A DNA stretch of 64,000 bases, from positions 116,479 to 180,478 of the forward strand of contig CAWIGP010000004.1 in the NCBI GenBank assembly GCA_963835735.1, read 5' to 3'. A model generated the notes under the pieces. It was not told the origin of the DNA and searched no databases. It saw only the letters and a program-made list of their open reading frames with translations. Below, one piece after another: positions 54,753 through 63,660 of this stretch. The DNA is from DASQMT01 sp963835735. GTDB taxonomy: Bacteria; Actinomycetota; Thermoleophilia; Solirubrobacterales; Solirubrobacteraceae. Position numbers and translations under genes: made by a program. Numbering within the stretch: position 1 is the stretch's first letter; the number at the start of each line of letters is the position of its first letter.

Positions 54753-54926
54753 TTACTTGCGAACCTCGACTATCTGCGCGTCCGGGTAGTCGCGCCGGAT
54801 CTCCTCGATCCGCTCGCGGGCGCGCTCGATCGAGCCGTACACGCGAGGCTGACGCTGGTAGTGCGACCCGGGCGTGTTGACGACGTGCTTGCCCTTGGTC
54901 GCGTGGATTGTGTGCTTGATCTGCAT
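54753..54926 (-). CDS. 57-residue small protein
   Basis: The frame starts MQIKHTIHATKGKHVVNTPG, continues SHYQRQPRVYGSIERARERI and ends EEIRRDYPDAQIVEVRK. GAGAGG lies 5-10 nt upstream of the ATG. Codon use is normal for the genome. The helix SIERARERIEEIRRD is amphipathic and charged. No family recognised. It is divergent to the 230-residue gene at 55006, with 79 bp between them. Confidence 0.6.
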   Translation of the reverse strand: MQIKHTIHATKGKHVVNTPGSHYQRQPRVYGSIERARERIEEIRRDYPDAQIVEVRK

Positions 54927-54939
54927 CGCTACCTCTCAT

Positions 54940-54986
54940 AATCGCGTGGCAAATGACTTGCATGCTATAATCGCTGTCAAGCGATT
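54940..54986 (+). promoter_or_regulatory. Extended -10 promoter overlapped by palindromic operator
   Basis: TGCTATAAT (54963-54971) is an ideal extended -10 element, rare in such GC-rich DNA, about 35 bp upstream of the 55006 start. AATCGC-TGTCAA-GCGATT (54969-54986) is a perfect inverted repeat overlapping its end and the likely transcription start. A third AATCGC half-site lies at 54940-54945. A repressor binding here would block transcription of one or both neighbours. Confidence 0.6.
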
Positions 54987-55005
54987 CAACCGGGAAGGAA
55001 GTTCC

Positions 55006-55698
55006 ATGCTTCAACAGCCACTCACCCGCCACGAGCTCGCGGACCTCATCGAGCACCACGGGGCCCAGCTCGTCGAGGCGCTCCGTTTCTCCGCGACTCA
55101 GCACGACGAGCCTGGATCGCCGGGCACCACCGTCGCGGCAGACTCCTCCGCGGCCGGTGAGGAGCCCGTCCAGCCCCGTCCCGGCCGCGCCGCCGGTCCG
55201 CACGGACCAGGTGGGCGTACCGGCCCGTGGCGCAAGGTCGGCGAGCTCGAAGGCGAGACGTACACGTGGCCCACAGGCACCGAGCACTACGAGCCCTTCG
55301 AGGTGTGGGAGACCCAGGACGCGCGCGGGCGCGTGCAGATCGGCCTCGGCCGCCCGGTCGAGCGGGGAATCTATTACGGACGCGAGGCCGGCTACTGGCT
55401 CGCGTTCGAGATGGTCAACGGACAGAAGCGGCGTCCGATCGTCGTCTTCAACGAGTCCGACGACCACAAACAGACGGGCGACCTCCTCGGCATCATCAAG
55501 GGCAAGGGCGCCGGTGGCCGCTCGATGTTCGCACCGGGCGACGAGCTGCCCGGCGGATACGAAAGCATGCCCGTCGAGGTCTTCAAGGACCGCATCACCG
55601 GCCCCCAGGCATTCGACCGCCTCGCCGTGGTCGCCCAGGGCGGCGACCGCCCGACGATGCTCGACCACAGCCTCATGCAGCTGCGTCTCCGGTCGTGA
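55006..55698 (+). CDS. Hypothetical protein
   Basis: 230 residues from ATG 55006 (GGAAGGAAG upstream). An N-terminal helix (LTRHELADLIEHHGAQLVEA) is followed by a Pro/Gly-rich linker. A folded domain begins at residue ~80: TYTWPTGTEHYEPFEVWETQ, RPVERGIYYGREAGYWLAFE, RRPIVVFNESDDHKQTGDLL and FKDRITGPQAFDRLAVVAQG. Its Tyr/Trp content suggests a beta-rich binding domain. Not recognised. It may be partner or target of the adjacent small protein. Confidence 0.65.
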   Translation: MLQQPLTRHELADLIEHHGAQLVEALRFSATQHDEPGSPGTTVAADSSAAGEEPVQPRPGRAAGPHGPGGRTGPWRKVGELEGETYTWPTGTEHYEPFEVWETQDARGRVQIGLGRPVERGIYYGREAGYWLAFEMVNGQKRRPIVVFNESDDHKQTGDLLGIIKGKGAGGRSMFAPGDELPGGYESMPVEVFKDRITGPQAFDRLAVVAQGGDRPTMLDHSLMQLRLRS

Positions 55699-55873
55699 GG
55701 ATGGCGTTGTCCGTTCGGCTGGGCGCCGGGCGGTCCCTTCGAGGGCGGGCACGACTGCCTGGGGATCGCTCAGGTCCCGAAGCGCTATGTCGCCATCTTG
55801 GCGTCTCGAGCGGTCGGCAAGCGAGAACCGGCACGCGGCGCTAGCACGACGCGTACGCGCGGCGGGGCGGCCC

Positions 55874-56140
55874 TTACAGGTCCTCGGCCGCCGCCCCCGC
55901 GCTATAGCGCTCGAGCCATGCTCCTCCGCCTTCATGTGCCGGACTTCCGGGTGGCGTCGAGTCAACCAGCGCGGTGAGATCGGCGACGACTGCGTCGCGT
56001 CCTTCCTCGCGCTTGCGACGGGCCAAATGCTGCTTCAGGAAGTGGACGGGATCGCCGTAGACCAGCGCCTTGTCGATCGCGACCACTCCCGTTACGCGCT
56101 CGTAATCCTCGATGTTCTCCCACTCAAACGATTCCGTCAT
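55874..56140 (-). CDS. Small acidic hypothetical protein
   Basis: 88 residues from ATG 56140: MTESFEWENIEDYERVTGVV, AIDKALVYGDPVHFLKQHLA, RRKREEGRDAVVADLTALVD. It is helical and charged, with a normal codon pattern. No family recognised; an antitoxin-like role cannot be supported. The region 55699-55873 holds no evident gene. Confidence 0.5.
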   Translation of the reverse strand: MTESFEWENIEDYERVTGVVAIDKALVYGDPVHFLKQHLARRKREEGRDAVVADLTALVDSTPPGSPAHEGGGAWLERYSAGAAAEDL

Positions 56141-56321
56141 GAACTCGATGGTGCCACGTCGTGCCGACACACGTCTCCCGTCGCTCTGCCGTGTTGCTCA
56201 GGTGCGGGGCTGTCTCGTGTCGATCGCGAGCTCGACAACCTGCGCGCGGCGCACATCGAGTGCAATCGACGCCGCGCCTGAGCGCCGGCATCGTCTGCGA
56301 GCTACGCTCGGTGCCATCGGG

Positions 56322-57272
56322 GTCGGACGGGAACAATGGCGGGGCGTCCGTCAGAAGCGCGCGGACCCGCCCGGTCTCGCGAGTCGAGAGGATGACCGTA
56401 GGCGGGTCTTTCAGTCGGCGCTTGCCCAAGCGGAGGAGCTGTGGGACGCGGCGGCGGCCGCTGGGTCGGCGAGCCGAGCGTTGCCGCTCTTCTACTGCGT
56501 GAGCCAGGCCGGGCGCGCCGTGTGCGCAGCGTGGACGACTGGCGATGAATGGATACCGAAGAGCCACGGTCTCGCACGTCGGAAAGTGATGCGCCGACGC
56601 CGGAGGCCCGCGCGCTCGCCTACGCGGCGAGGGTGACTTCACACCCTCTCGGTATCTACGCGATGGTCGCAGAGGGGACCGCGTCCTCAACCTTCGAGGG
56701 CCATGCGACGGTCGCCGACCTGTGGGCGAGTCTGTCGGGGTGGCCGACGCCGATCTCGCTCTTCGGCGACCGTCCGCGCTGTCTCACGCTCGAGCCGGTC
56801 ACGACCGTGGACGAAACCCGGTCCATGTTCGAGCAGATGCTCGTACCGACCCATGCGCGATTCTATGCCCGTACCGCAAACCGGGCAGCGTCGACGAGCT
56901 TCCGCCGCATACCCGACGACGGTCGGCGTCCAGCAGGATGGCGTGCGAACCGGGCCGACGGGGACGGTACGGGTGCTGGGAGCCACTATCGGTTCGTCCG
57001 CGAAGACGGGAGCGTTCGGCCTCTGTCCGAAGTCGGAGAAGCGGGTCCCGATAGCGGGCTATCTCGTCGCTACGTTGTTAGGCCGCGCGTCGGCGGCGCG
57101 GCCGTAGGGCCGCCATCCGAGTTCCTCACGTTGTGGGCCTTGCTTTTCTGCCTGTCAGAGCTCGCGCGGTACTACCCCGACGTCTGGTCGGTGGCGCTCA
57201 TCCTATCGCTCGCCCGCCGCAGTCACCCTTGAGCACGGGTTGGAGCTCGCGCTCAACCGGCGCCTGATCTGA
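56322..57272 (+). pseudogene. YaaC-like gene, broken by frameshifts
   Basis: Pieces in different frames line up with YaaC-type proteins: FQSALAQAEELWDAAAAAGS, then RALPLFYCVSQAGRAVCAAW and SHGL in one frame. After a shift near 56570 comes TSHPLGIYAMVAEGTASSTF, ending in PPSEFLTLWALLFCLSELAR with YYPDVWSVAL. A further shift near 57205 would add SPAAVTLEHGLELALNRRLI before TGA at 57270-57272. With two or more shifts this is either a decayed gene or carries sequence errors. The YaaC name is a weak recollection; its function is unknown. Confidence 0.6.
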
Positions 57273-57527
57273 TCAGAGGTGCGTTGGACGGACCGATCCA
57301 CGCGCTCATGCGTGAGGAACTCAGGAGGCGCGAGGCTGAGACGAGGGCCGCGATCGACGATGCCGCTTCAACGGAGGAGCCAATCGCCGAGCCCGAGTAG
57401 GTGGGGTAGGAGCAGCTGCCGCGGCCCGATCACGGCGAGAGCCCCGGGGGTGGGGGAACCCCCACGCGCACCCAACGGCATGGCGCTGCACGCGCGCTCG
57501 CGGAAACACTGTCAATTTCGGTCGCAT

Positions 57528-58855
57528 TGAGGCTGTTGCTGATGGTGGCGCTGTTGCTGTACGCCTACGTGGTCGGGGAGCGCTCCTCGCGCCAGATCGA
57601 GCGGCGCTGCGTGGAGGACGTCGCGTTTCGGGTGATCGCGGCCAACCGCGCGCCGGACCACAGCACGATCAGCCGGTTTCGCCAGCGGCACGCGGAGCGG
57701 CTGGCGGAGTTGTTCGTGCAGGTGCTGGCGCTGTGCGCCAGGGCCGGGATGGTCAGGGTCGGGACGGTCGCCCTCGACGGCACCAAGCTGCGGCCAACCA
57801 GGGCATCTCGGCAAACCGGACCTATCAGAAGATCCGCCAGGAGGTCGAGCGGATGCTGGCCGAGGCCGACGCGGTCGACGCGGTCGAGGATGAGCGCTTC
57901 GGCGACGCGCGCGGTGACGAGCTACCGGCCGGGCTGGCCGATCCGGTCACACGGCGCGAGCGGCTCGAGCGCGCCCAGCGCGAGCTGGAGGCCGAGCAGG
58001 CCGCGCGCGTGGCCGAGCATCAGGCGATGCTCGCCCGGCGCGCCGAGCAGCGCGAGCGGACCGGCCGCAACCCGCGGGGCGCCCGCCCGGCGACGGGCCA
58101 GGCGCGCAGCCGCCGGCCGACGCCAAACGCAACATCACCGACCCCGACAGCCGGATCATGCATGACAAGGGCGCGCACGCGCAGGCCTACAACGCCCAGG
58201 CCGTGGTCGGCGAGCGCAGGGTGATCCTCGCCGCCGACGTCGCGACCAGCCCGAACGACAGCAACCAGCTGCTGCCGATGCTCGATCAGACCCGCGAGAA
58301 CCTTCAGGCGATCGGTCACGAGCAGAAGATCAAGTGCGTGCTCGCCGACGGCGGCTACTGAAACCACGACGACATCGCCACGCTTCTCAGAGCACGGTCG
58401 TGGTGATCCCCACCAGCGACCCGCATCACAAAGGCCCGCGCAAGAAGGCCCCGCACCAAGGCCCCGAGGCCGACCGCATCAACAAGATCCTCGCCACCGC
58501 CGCCGGCAAGCGCCTCTACCGCCGCCGCGCCGAGCTCGTCAACCGGTCTTCGCGCACACCAAACACACCCGCGGGATCACCCGCTTTAGCCGCCGAGGAC
58601 ACACAGCCGTCCGCGCCGAATGGCGGCTGATCGCCGCCACCCACAACCTGCTCAAACTCTTCCGCTACCAGCCCCAGATCGCCTGAACGCCGGCGAGCGG
58701 CCGCGCAACGCGCCCACACGCCCCCACGAGCACCACCACCCACCCGCCGCCAGCCCAGCCGATCGCCGCGCCACACGCCCGACCGCGTCACCACGCCCCG
58801 CCACCGCCCAACCGACCCTAACCCGAAGTTCCCCTGGCCTAACGCAACAGCCTCA
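57528..58855 (+). mobile_element. Degenerate IS1182-type insertion sequence
   Basis: The transposase lacks its first ~70 codons. It begins MVALLLYAYVVGERSSRQIE with RRCVEDVAFRVIAANRAPDH (first Asp region in VALDGTKL). It changes frame several times and has an in-frame TGA replacing Trp at GGY-stop-NHDDIATLL (58358-58360). The end is VFAHTKHTRGITRFSRRGHT followed by LIAATHNLLKLFRY. GCAACAGCCTCA at 58844-58855 resembles the terminal repeat of the neighbouring copy. A matching TGAGGCTGTTGC at 57528-57539 falls within the coding start and may be coincidental. Not functional. Confidence 0.8.
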
Positions 58856-58937
58856 TAGCAGCGCAATAACGGCGTGATCGTGGCAACAAGCAGGAGCGCG
58901 CCGCGGTCGCGGGAGATGTCCCGGCGCGCCCGGGTTG

Positions 58938-60512
58938 CATGGTGGCTGTTGCGCAAAGCGTCGAGCGTCGCCGTCGCCGTGGGGTGATCGCTTGTTGTTG
59001 CGGCGCTGTCGCGGAAGCGCCGGCGAGCCGCGCGGACGGCCCGTCAGGCGGCTTGGGGCGCGGTGGTCGCGCGCCAGAGCTTGAGCAGGTTGTGGGTGGC
59101 CATGATCAGCCGCCATTCCGAGCGACAGGCGGCTCTGCCGCGGCGTTGGAAGCGGTCGATCTTGCGGTTGAACTTGGTGTGGCCGAAGACCGGCTCGATC
59201 ATCGCGGTGCGTTTGCGGTAGAGCTCTGCGCCGGCCGGCGTCGCCAGCACGCGTCGCATGAACGCGTACAGGCCGCCGTCCCAGCCCGGCCGGGCGCCCT
59301 TTCGTTTGTTGGCGTCGGGCGGGATCAGCACCTGTGATCCCGTCGCCGGCGAGTGCCTGCATCTGGACCTGGTGCCAGTAGCCGGCATCGGCGAGCACGA
59401 CCTCGGGGAGCTCGGCGACGCCGGCCGCGCGCAGCTCGCGACGAGCGGCGTTGACCATCGGCTCGACCTGTCCGAAGTCCGGCCGAGCAGTTGGTGAGCT
59501 CGGCGGCGATCACGATCTGGCGCTCGTTGGCCGCGGCCTGCGCGTTATAGCCCTGCACCCAGCCGCGCGGTGTCTTGACGTTGCGCGAGTCCGGGTCGGT
59601 CGTGTTGATCTTGCCCTGCGGCGTGCCGGTGGCGTGTAGGGCTTCGGTGGCGAGTGCGCGCCCAGCCGCCGCCCGTTGCGCATCAGCCCGCGTGCCCGGT
59701 AGGCCTCATAGGCCGCGTTCGCGCGACACTCGCCCTCAAGCTCCTCTTCCAGGCGGCGCTTGGCTTCCCGTAGCCGTTTCCGGCGCGCGGCCGGGATCGG
59801 CCTGGTCTCCTCGGCGCGCCGCTGCTCGAGTCGCCGCTTGGCCTCGGCCAGCCACCGCGCGCGGCCCTCGCCGGTCGCGAGCGGCTCGGGGTAGCTCGTC
59901 GCCGCGGCGCTCGCCGAGGCGCTCGTCCTCTTCGTGGTCGACCGCGTCGGCCTCGGCGAGGATCTCGCGCGCAATCTGCTCGTAATCGCGCGTCGCGCGC
60001 TCGACGCGTTCGCGTGGATCTTCGTGCCGTCGATCGCGATCACCCCGACCTCGAACCAGCCCGGCCTCGGCGCACAGCGCCAGCACCTCACCAAACAGGT
60101 CGGCGAGCGCCGTCCTCGTGACGCTGGCGAAACCGCGCGATCGTGGTGTGATCGGGCACCTGGTTGGCGCAGATCACGCGAAAGGCGATGTCCTCGAGCA
60201 GCGCCGCTCGATCCCCCGCGAGGACCGCTCACCGCTCGCGTAGGCGTACAGCAACACCGCCACCATCATCGCCGGATCAAACGCCGCCCGGCCGTGACCG
60301 TCCTGGCGATAGGCGCCATAGAACGCCGACAGCTCCATCCTCGCGACGACATCGAGCACGAACCACGCAAGGTGATCCTCCGGCAGCCAATCGCGCAGGC
60401 TCGGCGGCAACAACAACGCCTGCTCGCGATCACACGCAAGAAGTTCTGGGCCATCACGGCATCCTCTTAAACGGGCCGGACGAGACCGCCCCTTTGTGCA
60501 ACAGCCACCATG
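58938..60512 (-). mobile_element. IS1182-type insertion sequence with matching ends
   Basis: The ends carry CATG + GTGGCTGTTGC(G/A)CAAAG, inverted at 58938-58958 and 60492-60512 (one mismatch over 21 bp). CATG is palindromic and so may be either the outer repeat bases or a 4-bp target duplication. One minus-strand transposase gene fills the interior. The 250 bp to the left (58687-58937) hold no gene. Confidence 0.85.
59044..60457 (-). CDS. IS1182-family transposase (frameshifted)
   Basis: The product would be about 460 residues. It starts MAQNFLRVIA and continues LLPPSLRDWLPEDHLAWFVL, DVVARMELSAFYGAYRQDGH, then GRAAFDPAMMVAVLLYAYAS. The DDE core has VGVIAIDGTKIHANASSARR (first Asp), VVLADAGYWHQVQMQAL (second Asp) and MIEPVFGHTKFNRKIDRFQR (Glu). 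The end is ATHNLLKLWRATTAPQAA. At least four indels break the frame, so it is probably inactive or the sequence has errors. Confidence 0.85.
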
Positions 60513-60685
60513 GAAAGCGGGAGTTGCGGGGTGAGGTGAGCGCCGCGGTTTGCAGCTCTGGGCGGGGTTGACGTGAGCGCCGACGGCAGTCCGGGGGCTT
60601 CGATGACCCGTCCGGCAGTGACGACCGAGCGCGGCCGCGATGTGTACGGCTGCTTGGGCGTGTTCATCGAGCAGGGAGTCGGGGA
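60513..60685. other. Spacer between two insertion sequences
   Basis: A 173-bp remnant of the pre-insertion locus. A short minus-strand frame reads LDEHAQAAVHIAAALGRH, but no family or start is apparent. Its right end carries the left copy of the IS3 target duplication GGGA (60682-60685). Confidence 0.5.
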
Positions 60686-60715
60686 TGAACCGTCCCGGCT
60701 TTCGCGGAGACCGGA

Positions 60716-61624
60716 TTACTTGGTTTCCTCGAATTGACCTGTATATGTGATCGGCTGGTTCGTGGGAGCGTAGAGAGCCTCGAACTCGGCGGGCGGGAGG
60801 TCACCGAGCGACTGGTGCAGCCGCGCGTGGTTGAACCAGCCGACGTATTCGACGATCGCGAGCTCGAGCTGGGCGCGGGTGCGCCAGACGCGGTCGGCGA
60901 TCAGCTCGGTCTTGAAGCTGTCGACGAAGCTCTCGGCCAGCGCGTTGTCGTAGGCGTCGCCGACCGAGCCGACCGACGCGAGCACGCCGTGGTCGGCGAG
61001 CGTCTGGGTGTAGTCGATGCTGGTGTACTGCGTGCCGCGATCGCTGTGGTGCACGAGCTCGACGTCGGCGCCGGGGCCGCGCTGGTGAGCGCCATCCGCA
61101 GCGCGTCGAGGACGAGCGTGGTGCGCATGTGGCCGGCGAACTGCCAGCCGACGATCCGGCGGCTGTAGGCGTCGATGATGAACGCGAAGAACACGACGCC
61201 CTCCCAGCAGCGCAGATAGGTCAGGTCGGCGACCCAGAGCTCGTTCGGGCGCGCGGCGGTGAAGTCGCGCTGGACCAGATCCGGCCGCCGGCGCGCGAGC
61301 GGGTCGGGTGTCGTCGTGCGCCATGGCTTGCCGCGCCGCTTGGCGCCCTGGATCCCGTTGCGCGCGCATCAGCCGCTCGACCCGGCCGCGGCCCGACGCT
61401 CTCGCCGGCGCGCCCGAGCGCCTTCCACATCCGCCGCGAGCCGTAGGCGTAGTAGTTCGCCGCGTGGAGCTCCGGATCCGCTCGAGCAGCCGCTCGTCCT
61501 CGATCGCGCGGACCGAGCGCTCACCGCTGGCGCGCTGGTAGTAGGCGGACGCCGACACGTCCAAGGTCCGGCAGATCGGCTCGACGCCGAAGCGGCCGCG
61601 GTGCTCGTCGATGAGCGCGCTCAC
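60716..61624 (-). CDS. IS3-family transposase OrfB (integrase catalytic domain, frameshifted)
   Basis: The N-terminal helix region reads LIDEHRGRFGVEPICRTLDV with SASAYYQRASGE. The DDE core has VADLTY (first Asp, another frame), a stretch FFAFIIDAYSRRIVGWQFAG, then VHHSDRGTQYTSIDYTQTLA (second Asp), VGDAYDNALAESFVDSFKTE (Glu) and HQSLGDLPPAEFE-type end. Two or three indels lie near 61080, 61360 and 61470. Normal OrfB is made by a programmed -1 shift from OrfA; here extra shifts obscure that. Confidence 0.88.
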   Translation of the reverse strand: MSALIDEHRGRFGVEPICRTLDVSASAYYQRASGERSVRAIEDERLLERIRSSTRRTTTPTARGGCGRRSGAPARASGRGRVERLMRAQRDPGRQAARQAMAHDDTRPARAPAAGSGPARLHRRAPERALGRRPDLSALLGGRRVLRVHHRRLQPPDRRLAVRRPHAHHARPRRAADGAHQRGPGADVELVHHSDRGTQYTSIDYTQTLADHGVLASVGSVGDAYDNALAESFVDSFKTELIADRVWRTRAQLELAIVEYVGWFNHARLHQSLGDLPPAEFEALYAPTNQPITYTGQFEETK

Positions 61625-61923
61625 TTCGGTCGGTCTGCGTCGAGCTCCTTGGCGAAAAACACCGAGGCGGACTTCAGGATCTCGTTCGCGCGGCGCAGCT
61701 CGAAGTTCTCCTTCCGCAAGCCGCCGGATCTCCTCGCGCTCCGAGCTGGAGGCAGATCCGGCGCGCGCCGCTGTCGGCCTCGGCCTGGCGCACGTACTTG
61801 CGCAGCGTCTCCGGGGTGATCCCGAGATCCGCCGCGATGTGCGCGATCGGCCGCTCGCTCTCCAACGCGAGCCGCACGCCGCGCTGCGATCAGCTCATCT
61901 GGGTACTTCTTCGGTCTGGCCAT
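61621..61923 (-). CDS. IS3-family transposase OrfA (frameshifted)
   Basis: It starts MARPKKYPDELIAARRAARV. The helix-turn-helix reads RPIAHIAADLGITPETLRKY with VRQAEAD in an alternative frame, so one indel is near 61885 and another near 61720. It ends with the leucine-zipper-like LRKENFELRRANEILKSASV and FFAKELDADRPK. Standard IS3 OrfA length is about 100 aa. Confidence 0.85.
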   Translation of the reverse strand: MARPKKYPDELIAARRAARVGERAADRAHRGGSRDHPGDAAQVRAPGRGRQRRAPDLPPARSARRSGGLRKENFELRRANEILKSASVFFAKELDADRPK

Positions 61924-62141
61924 CGCGTGGGAGCATCCCCTTCCGCCAGGACATCATCCTGGCATCAAGGTCTCCGTCGAACCCGGGATGGCTCAGGGAT
62001 GGCGTGGCTCGGTTGCGAGGCGACCCAGGGAACGCGGATGGTGCTGGCGAGCACGTTGCCTTCGCGCCTTGGTGACGGTGACGTCAGAGCCGTCTTGGTC
62101 CACGCTCGCGGTCACGGCCCGACTTCCTCGTCGTGATGGCC

Positions 62142-62320
62142 ACGAGCATGAGCGTTCACGAGGGTTATCCGGGGACGGGCGCGATCCCAGCCGCGGTCGC
62201 CGCCTGCATCGACGGCACCGTCGTCAACCGGGTCTGCAGCCCACGCGAGGGCGATCGCGTGGTCATCGGTCACCCCAGCGGCGTGGTTCTCGCGGGCAGG
62301 TCGATCAAAGTGGATCCCAC
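62142..62320 (+). pseudogene. PrpF-family C-terminal fragment
   Basis: The frame MSVHEGYPGTGAIPAAVAAC followed by IDGTVVNRV and DRVVIGHPSGVVLAGRS matches the stretch of PrpF-type isomerases/tautomerases around their conserved IGHPSG. Upstream parts are absent or scrambled before the IS3 end at 61995, and downstream it runs into the minus-strand ORF. A gene remnant in a disrupted locus. Confidence 0.6.
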
Positions 62321-62716
62321 TCGGGACGCCAGACCCAGATGGGTCCGATCGCGTCATCGATCGCTTCCAAGCCCAAACTGGTGACCGACGTGTCCGCCGA
62401 CTCGAACTCTGGTCGCCATCTCCCACCCCGCGACTCGACGATCTCGCGGGCGATCTGCGAGGCGGAAGTGCTCGTGGAACGTGTTCCGATTTCGTTCGCG
62501 ACACGTCGAAGAAACTCGACGGGCACGGGCTCCGCGGTGTCGACGGTGGGAGCCTCCAAGTTGTACTTGTCGGCGATCGCTGACATCAGGATTGCCGTTC
62601 GGGGTTTCGGCCCAGCTCGGATGCTTCCGCGTGCCTTTGTTGACAGTCCAGCCCTGGCGTCTGGCTCTCGTCAACAGGTTGGTGATCCAGGATGCGTCGA
62701 AGGGTTCGTCTCGCAC
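62305..62716 (-). CDS. Hypothetical protein (one likely frameshift)
   Basis: From GTG 62716 the frame reads VRDEPFDASWITNLLTRARR with QGWTVNKGTRKHPSWAETPN. After a shift near 62588 comes MSAIADKYNLEAPTVDTAEP, then VPVEFLRRVANEIGTRSTST and a last stretch LGLEAIDDAIGPIWVWRPEW. The second part alone (ATG 62586, 93 aa) is an intact ORF. No family recognised. It overlaps the PrpF remnant slightly. Confidence 0.45.
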
Positions 62717-63660
62717 CTGACTGAAGTGAAGCTCGATCTGGGAGCGGTCGGCTTCGCCGACTTCGTCGGGAACTTCGTCAAGCTCCGGACATCGGAGTCT
62801 TCGGGCACGATCGAGAGACCCGAGGCGTCAAAAGACTTGCCAAGCGCGGAAAACCCGGCACGGATGCCCTCGAAGTCGACTGGAGGTAGGGCCTTGAGCG
62901 TCTCGGCAAACGCTGTCCGCAGGGGCCCGAAATCCGGATATATCCGGACGTTGTCGGCCTCGACAAGGTCCGGATATATCCGGACCTTGTCGAGGCCGGG
63001 GGCTCGGTACTCCCACCGGGAAGTCCGCTGGGGTCGGCACACCACTCGGCCCGCCCGGGAAGCGCCTCGAATCCGATCGACACAACGTCGCCGGACGTGC
63101 GGTCGACGGCGATGTTCCGAACCCGGTAGCCAGCCCCCCACCACGCGCTGACCTGAGGGCGGCCTTCGGTCTTCGCGCCGCTTCCTGCCCACCAGGATCG
63201 GTTCCGCGCGCTGTCGGGCAAGGGATTCTCGCCACCGTCATCAAGACACTGGTCGATTTGGGCAAGCGTGTACTCAGGGTTGTCGCGCCCATCGGCAGCG
63301 AGTGCCTCGTGAAGCGACGAGTATCGAGCACCGGGCGTCGGCGCGCGATAGGAGTCGCGACCCTGCGACTGCCCGGCGTCAGTGGCTCGCGGGAGCCTTC
63401 TGGCCACGTTCTCAAGGTTGTCCAGCGTGAGGCGATCGAGCTGCGCAGCGATCGCGCTCGCACGGACCGAGTGCTCGATGCGACGTGCCAGGCGTTGAGG
63501 ATCGACCAGGTCCCAACCGCCCCTGAACTCCAGCTGGAGTGCGCCACAGAGCCCGAAGATTACGCGGAACGGGAACGGGGTCTGCGCCCGAAGCAGCCGG
63601 TCCAGCTCCAGCTGGGTGAGGAGAGCCGACCACTTGAGGTGGGTCTTCAGGGCTTCTACG
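62671..63660 (-). CDS. DUF7662-like domain protein (start and internal frame uncertain)
   Basis: An open frame from about 63660 reads DVEALKTHLKWSALLTQLEL, FRVIFGLCGALQLEFRGGWD and LVDPQRLARRIEHSVRASAI. It continues into RYSSLHEALAADGRDNPEYT, PLPDSARNRSWWAGSGAKTE, then AWWGAGYRVRNIAVDRTSGD. The PLPxSAR-x-x-x-WW and AWxxAGYRV blocks resemble DUF7662. Beyond ~63010 a different frame looks more coding (FGPLRTAFAETLKALPPVDF, EGIRAGFSALGKSFDASGLS), so an indel near the 44-bp palindrome is likely. No start codon could be fixed; it may begin by overlap with the upstream ORF. Confidence 0.5.
62933..62998. repeat. Perfect 44-bp palindrome plus second TCCGGATATATCCGGA copy
   Basis: 62955-62998 is a perfect 44-bp palindrome with arms CGGCCTCGACAAGG...CCTTGTCGAGGCCG around the centre TCCGGATATATCCGGA (62969-62984). 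An identical 16-bp centre occurs at 62933-62948, 36 bp away, and the following bases (C-G/C-TTGTCG) also repeat. The ATATAT core is unlike the surrounding GC-rich DNA. It lies within a putative coding region (VRIYPD repeated every 12 codons). Confidence 0.85.

Larger units (their letters stand above)
60686..61995 (-). mobile_element. IS3-type insertion sequence with defined ends
   Basis: Imperfect terminal inverted repeats of about 27 bp start with TGA: TGAACCGTCCCGGCTTTCG at the left, TGAGCCATCCCGGGTTCGA read inward at the right, both continuing into CGGAGACC. GGGA flanks both sides (60682-60685 and 61996-61999), a 4-bp target duplication as expected of IS3 elements. The interior carries orfA and orfB on the minus strand. 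Length 1,310 bp. Confidence 0.88.

Noticed and set aside
55874..56140. Toxin-antitoxin pair with a neighbouring ORF
   Set aside because: The 88-residue protein has no recognised antitoxin motif, and no adjacent partner ORF with toxin features is visible.
57528..57539. Left terminal repeat of the degenerate IS1182-type copy
   Set aside because: TGAGGCTGTTGC matches the right end, but it lies directly before a coding stretch of Leu/Val codons where such a string may arise by chance, and the missing 70 codons argue for 5' truncation.
60467..60667. 66-codon minus-strand ORF between the insertion sequences
   Set aside because: Overlaps the IS1182 terminal repeat, has no ribosome site and no recognisable motif.
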